Part shown: positions 12,699 through 12,775 of the stretch, piece by piece | Position numbering within the stretch: the first letter of the stretch is position 1 | Layout: each line of letters starts with the position of its first letter | NCBI GenBank assembly: GCA_934647145.1 | Contig: CAKUFB010000053.1 | Location: 1 to 12,775, forward strand | Reading direction: 5' to 3' | DNA from: an uncultured Clostridia bacterium | GTDB taxonomy: Bacteria; Bacillota; Clostridia; Christensenellales; Aristaeellaceae | DNA: 12,775 nt | Translations under genes and position numbers: made by a program | The notes under the pieces: generated by a model | What the model was told of the DNA's origin: nothing | The model's input: the letters and a program-made list of their open reading frames with translations, nothing else | Database searches by the model: none

Positions 12699-12775
12699 AT
12701 GGAACGGAAGAACTACGAACTCGTGGACGGCGTGGAAAAGCTGGAAGGCGCGATCGCGCAGGTGCGGGAGGCGCA
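12699..12775 (+). CDS. adhE: Probable bifunctional acetaldehyde-alcohol dehydrogenase AdhE, 5' end only
   Basis: Only 25 codons and two bases are in the window; the gene runs off the right edge. The start at 12699 has AAGGAG (12685-12690) 8 nt upstream, overlapping the end of rex. The visible peptide, MERKNYELVDGVEKLEGAI followed by AQVREAQ, resembles the N terminus of AdhE proteins, where a similar VxxLxxxxxRVKKAQ helix precedes the aldehyde dehydrogenase domain. AdhE reduces acetyl-CoA to ethanol and regenerates NAD+, and adhE genes are well-known Rex targets, so the pairing fits. The identification rests on few residues; another aldehyde dehydrogenase is possible. Confidence 0.55.
   Translation, partial: MERKNYELVDGVEKLEGAIAQVREA

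Overview
The window is GC-rich, bacterial, and almost fully coding. Rex, a RibU-type ECF S component, FMN riboswitches, AGGAGG-type ribosome binding sites and a tsaE-tsaB-rimI cluster point to a high-GC Firmicute, most likely a gut-type Clostridia lineage. That assignment is inferred from gene content, not from a marker gene.

Positions 1-8111 form a carbohydrate-use locus. A cytoplasmic DUF6259-like glycoside hydrolase runs on the minus strand. Divergent from it is a plus-strand set: an L-arabinose/L-fucose isomerase-family enzyme, an ADP-ribosylglycohydrolase-fold protein with C-terminal beta domains, a clan GH-A (GH39-like) glycosidase and an atypical ROK-family protein. The two directions are driven from facing sigma-A promoters in the 184-bp gap. 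A strong intrinsic terminator lies inside the plus-strand set, just after the isomerase. None of the four plus-strand proteins nor the hydrolase has a signal peptide, so imported oligosaccharides or glycosides are probably cleaved inside the cell and the sugar isomerised and perhaps phosphorylated. The actual sugar is not evident, because no transporter, aldolase or canonical pentose kinase is present here.

Positions 8195-10838 hold a minus-strand operon: ribU, tsaE, tsaB, rimI. It runs from a near-consensus promoter through TWO tandem FMN riboswitch aptamers and ends in a perfect 11-bp hairpin terminator. The two aptamers are 121-bp copies repeating at exactly 125 bp with no indels. They differ at 8 positions, all transitions, and one pair of changes is compensatory in a predicted stem. 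This is the most striking element in the window. It appears to place riboflavin uptake, and by co-transcription the t6A tRNA-modification proteins and RimI, under a double FMN sensor.

Positions 10888-12775 are on the plus strand. They hold a LysR-family regulator with a 7-2-7 palindrome over its -35 element, then the NADH-sensing repressor rex (GTG start), then the first 25 codons of what looks like adhE, a known type of Rex target, only 5 nt downstream.
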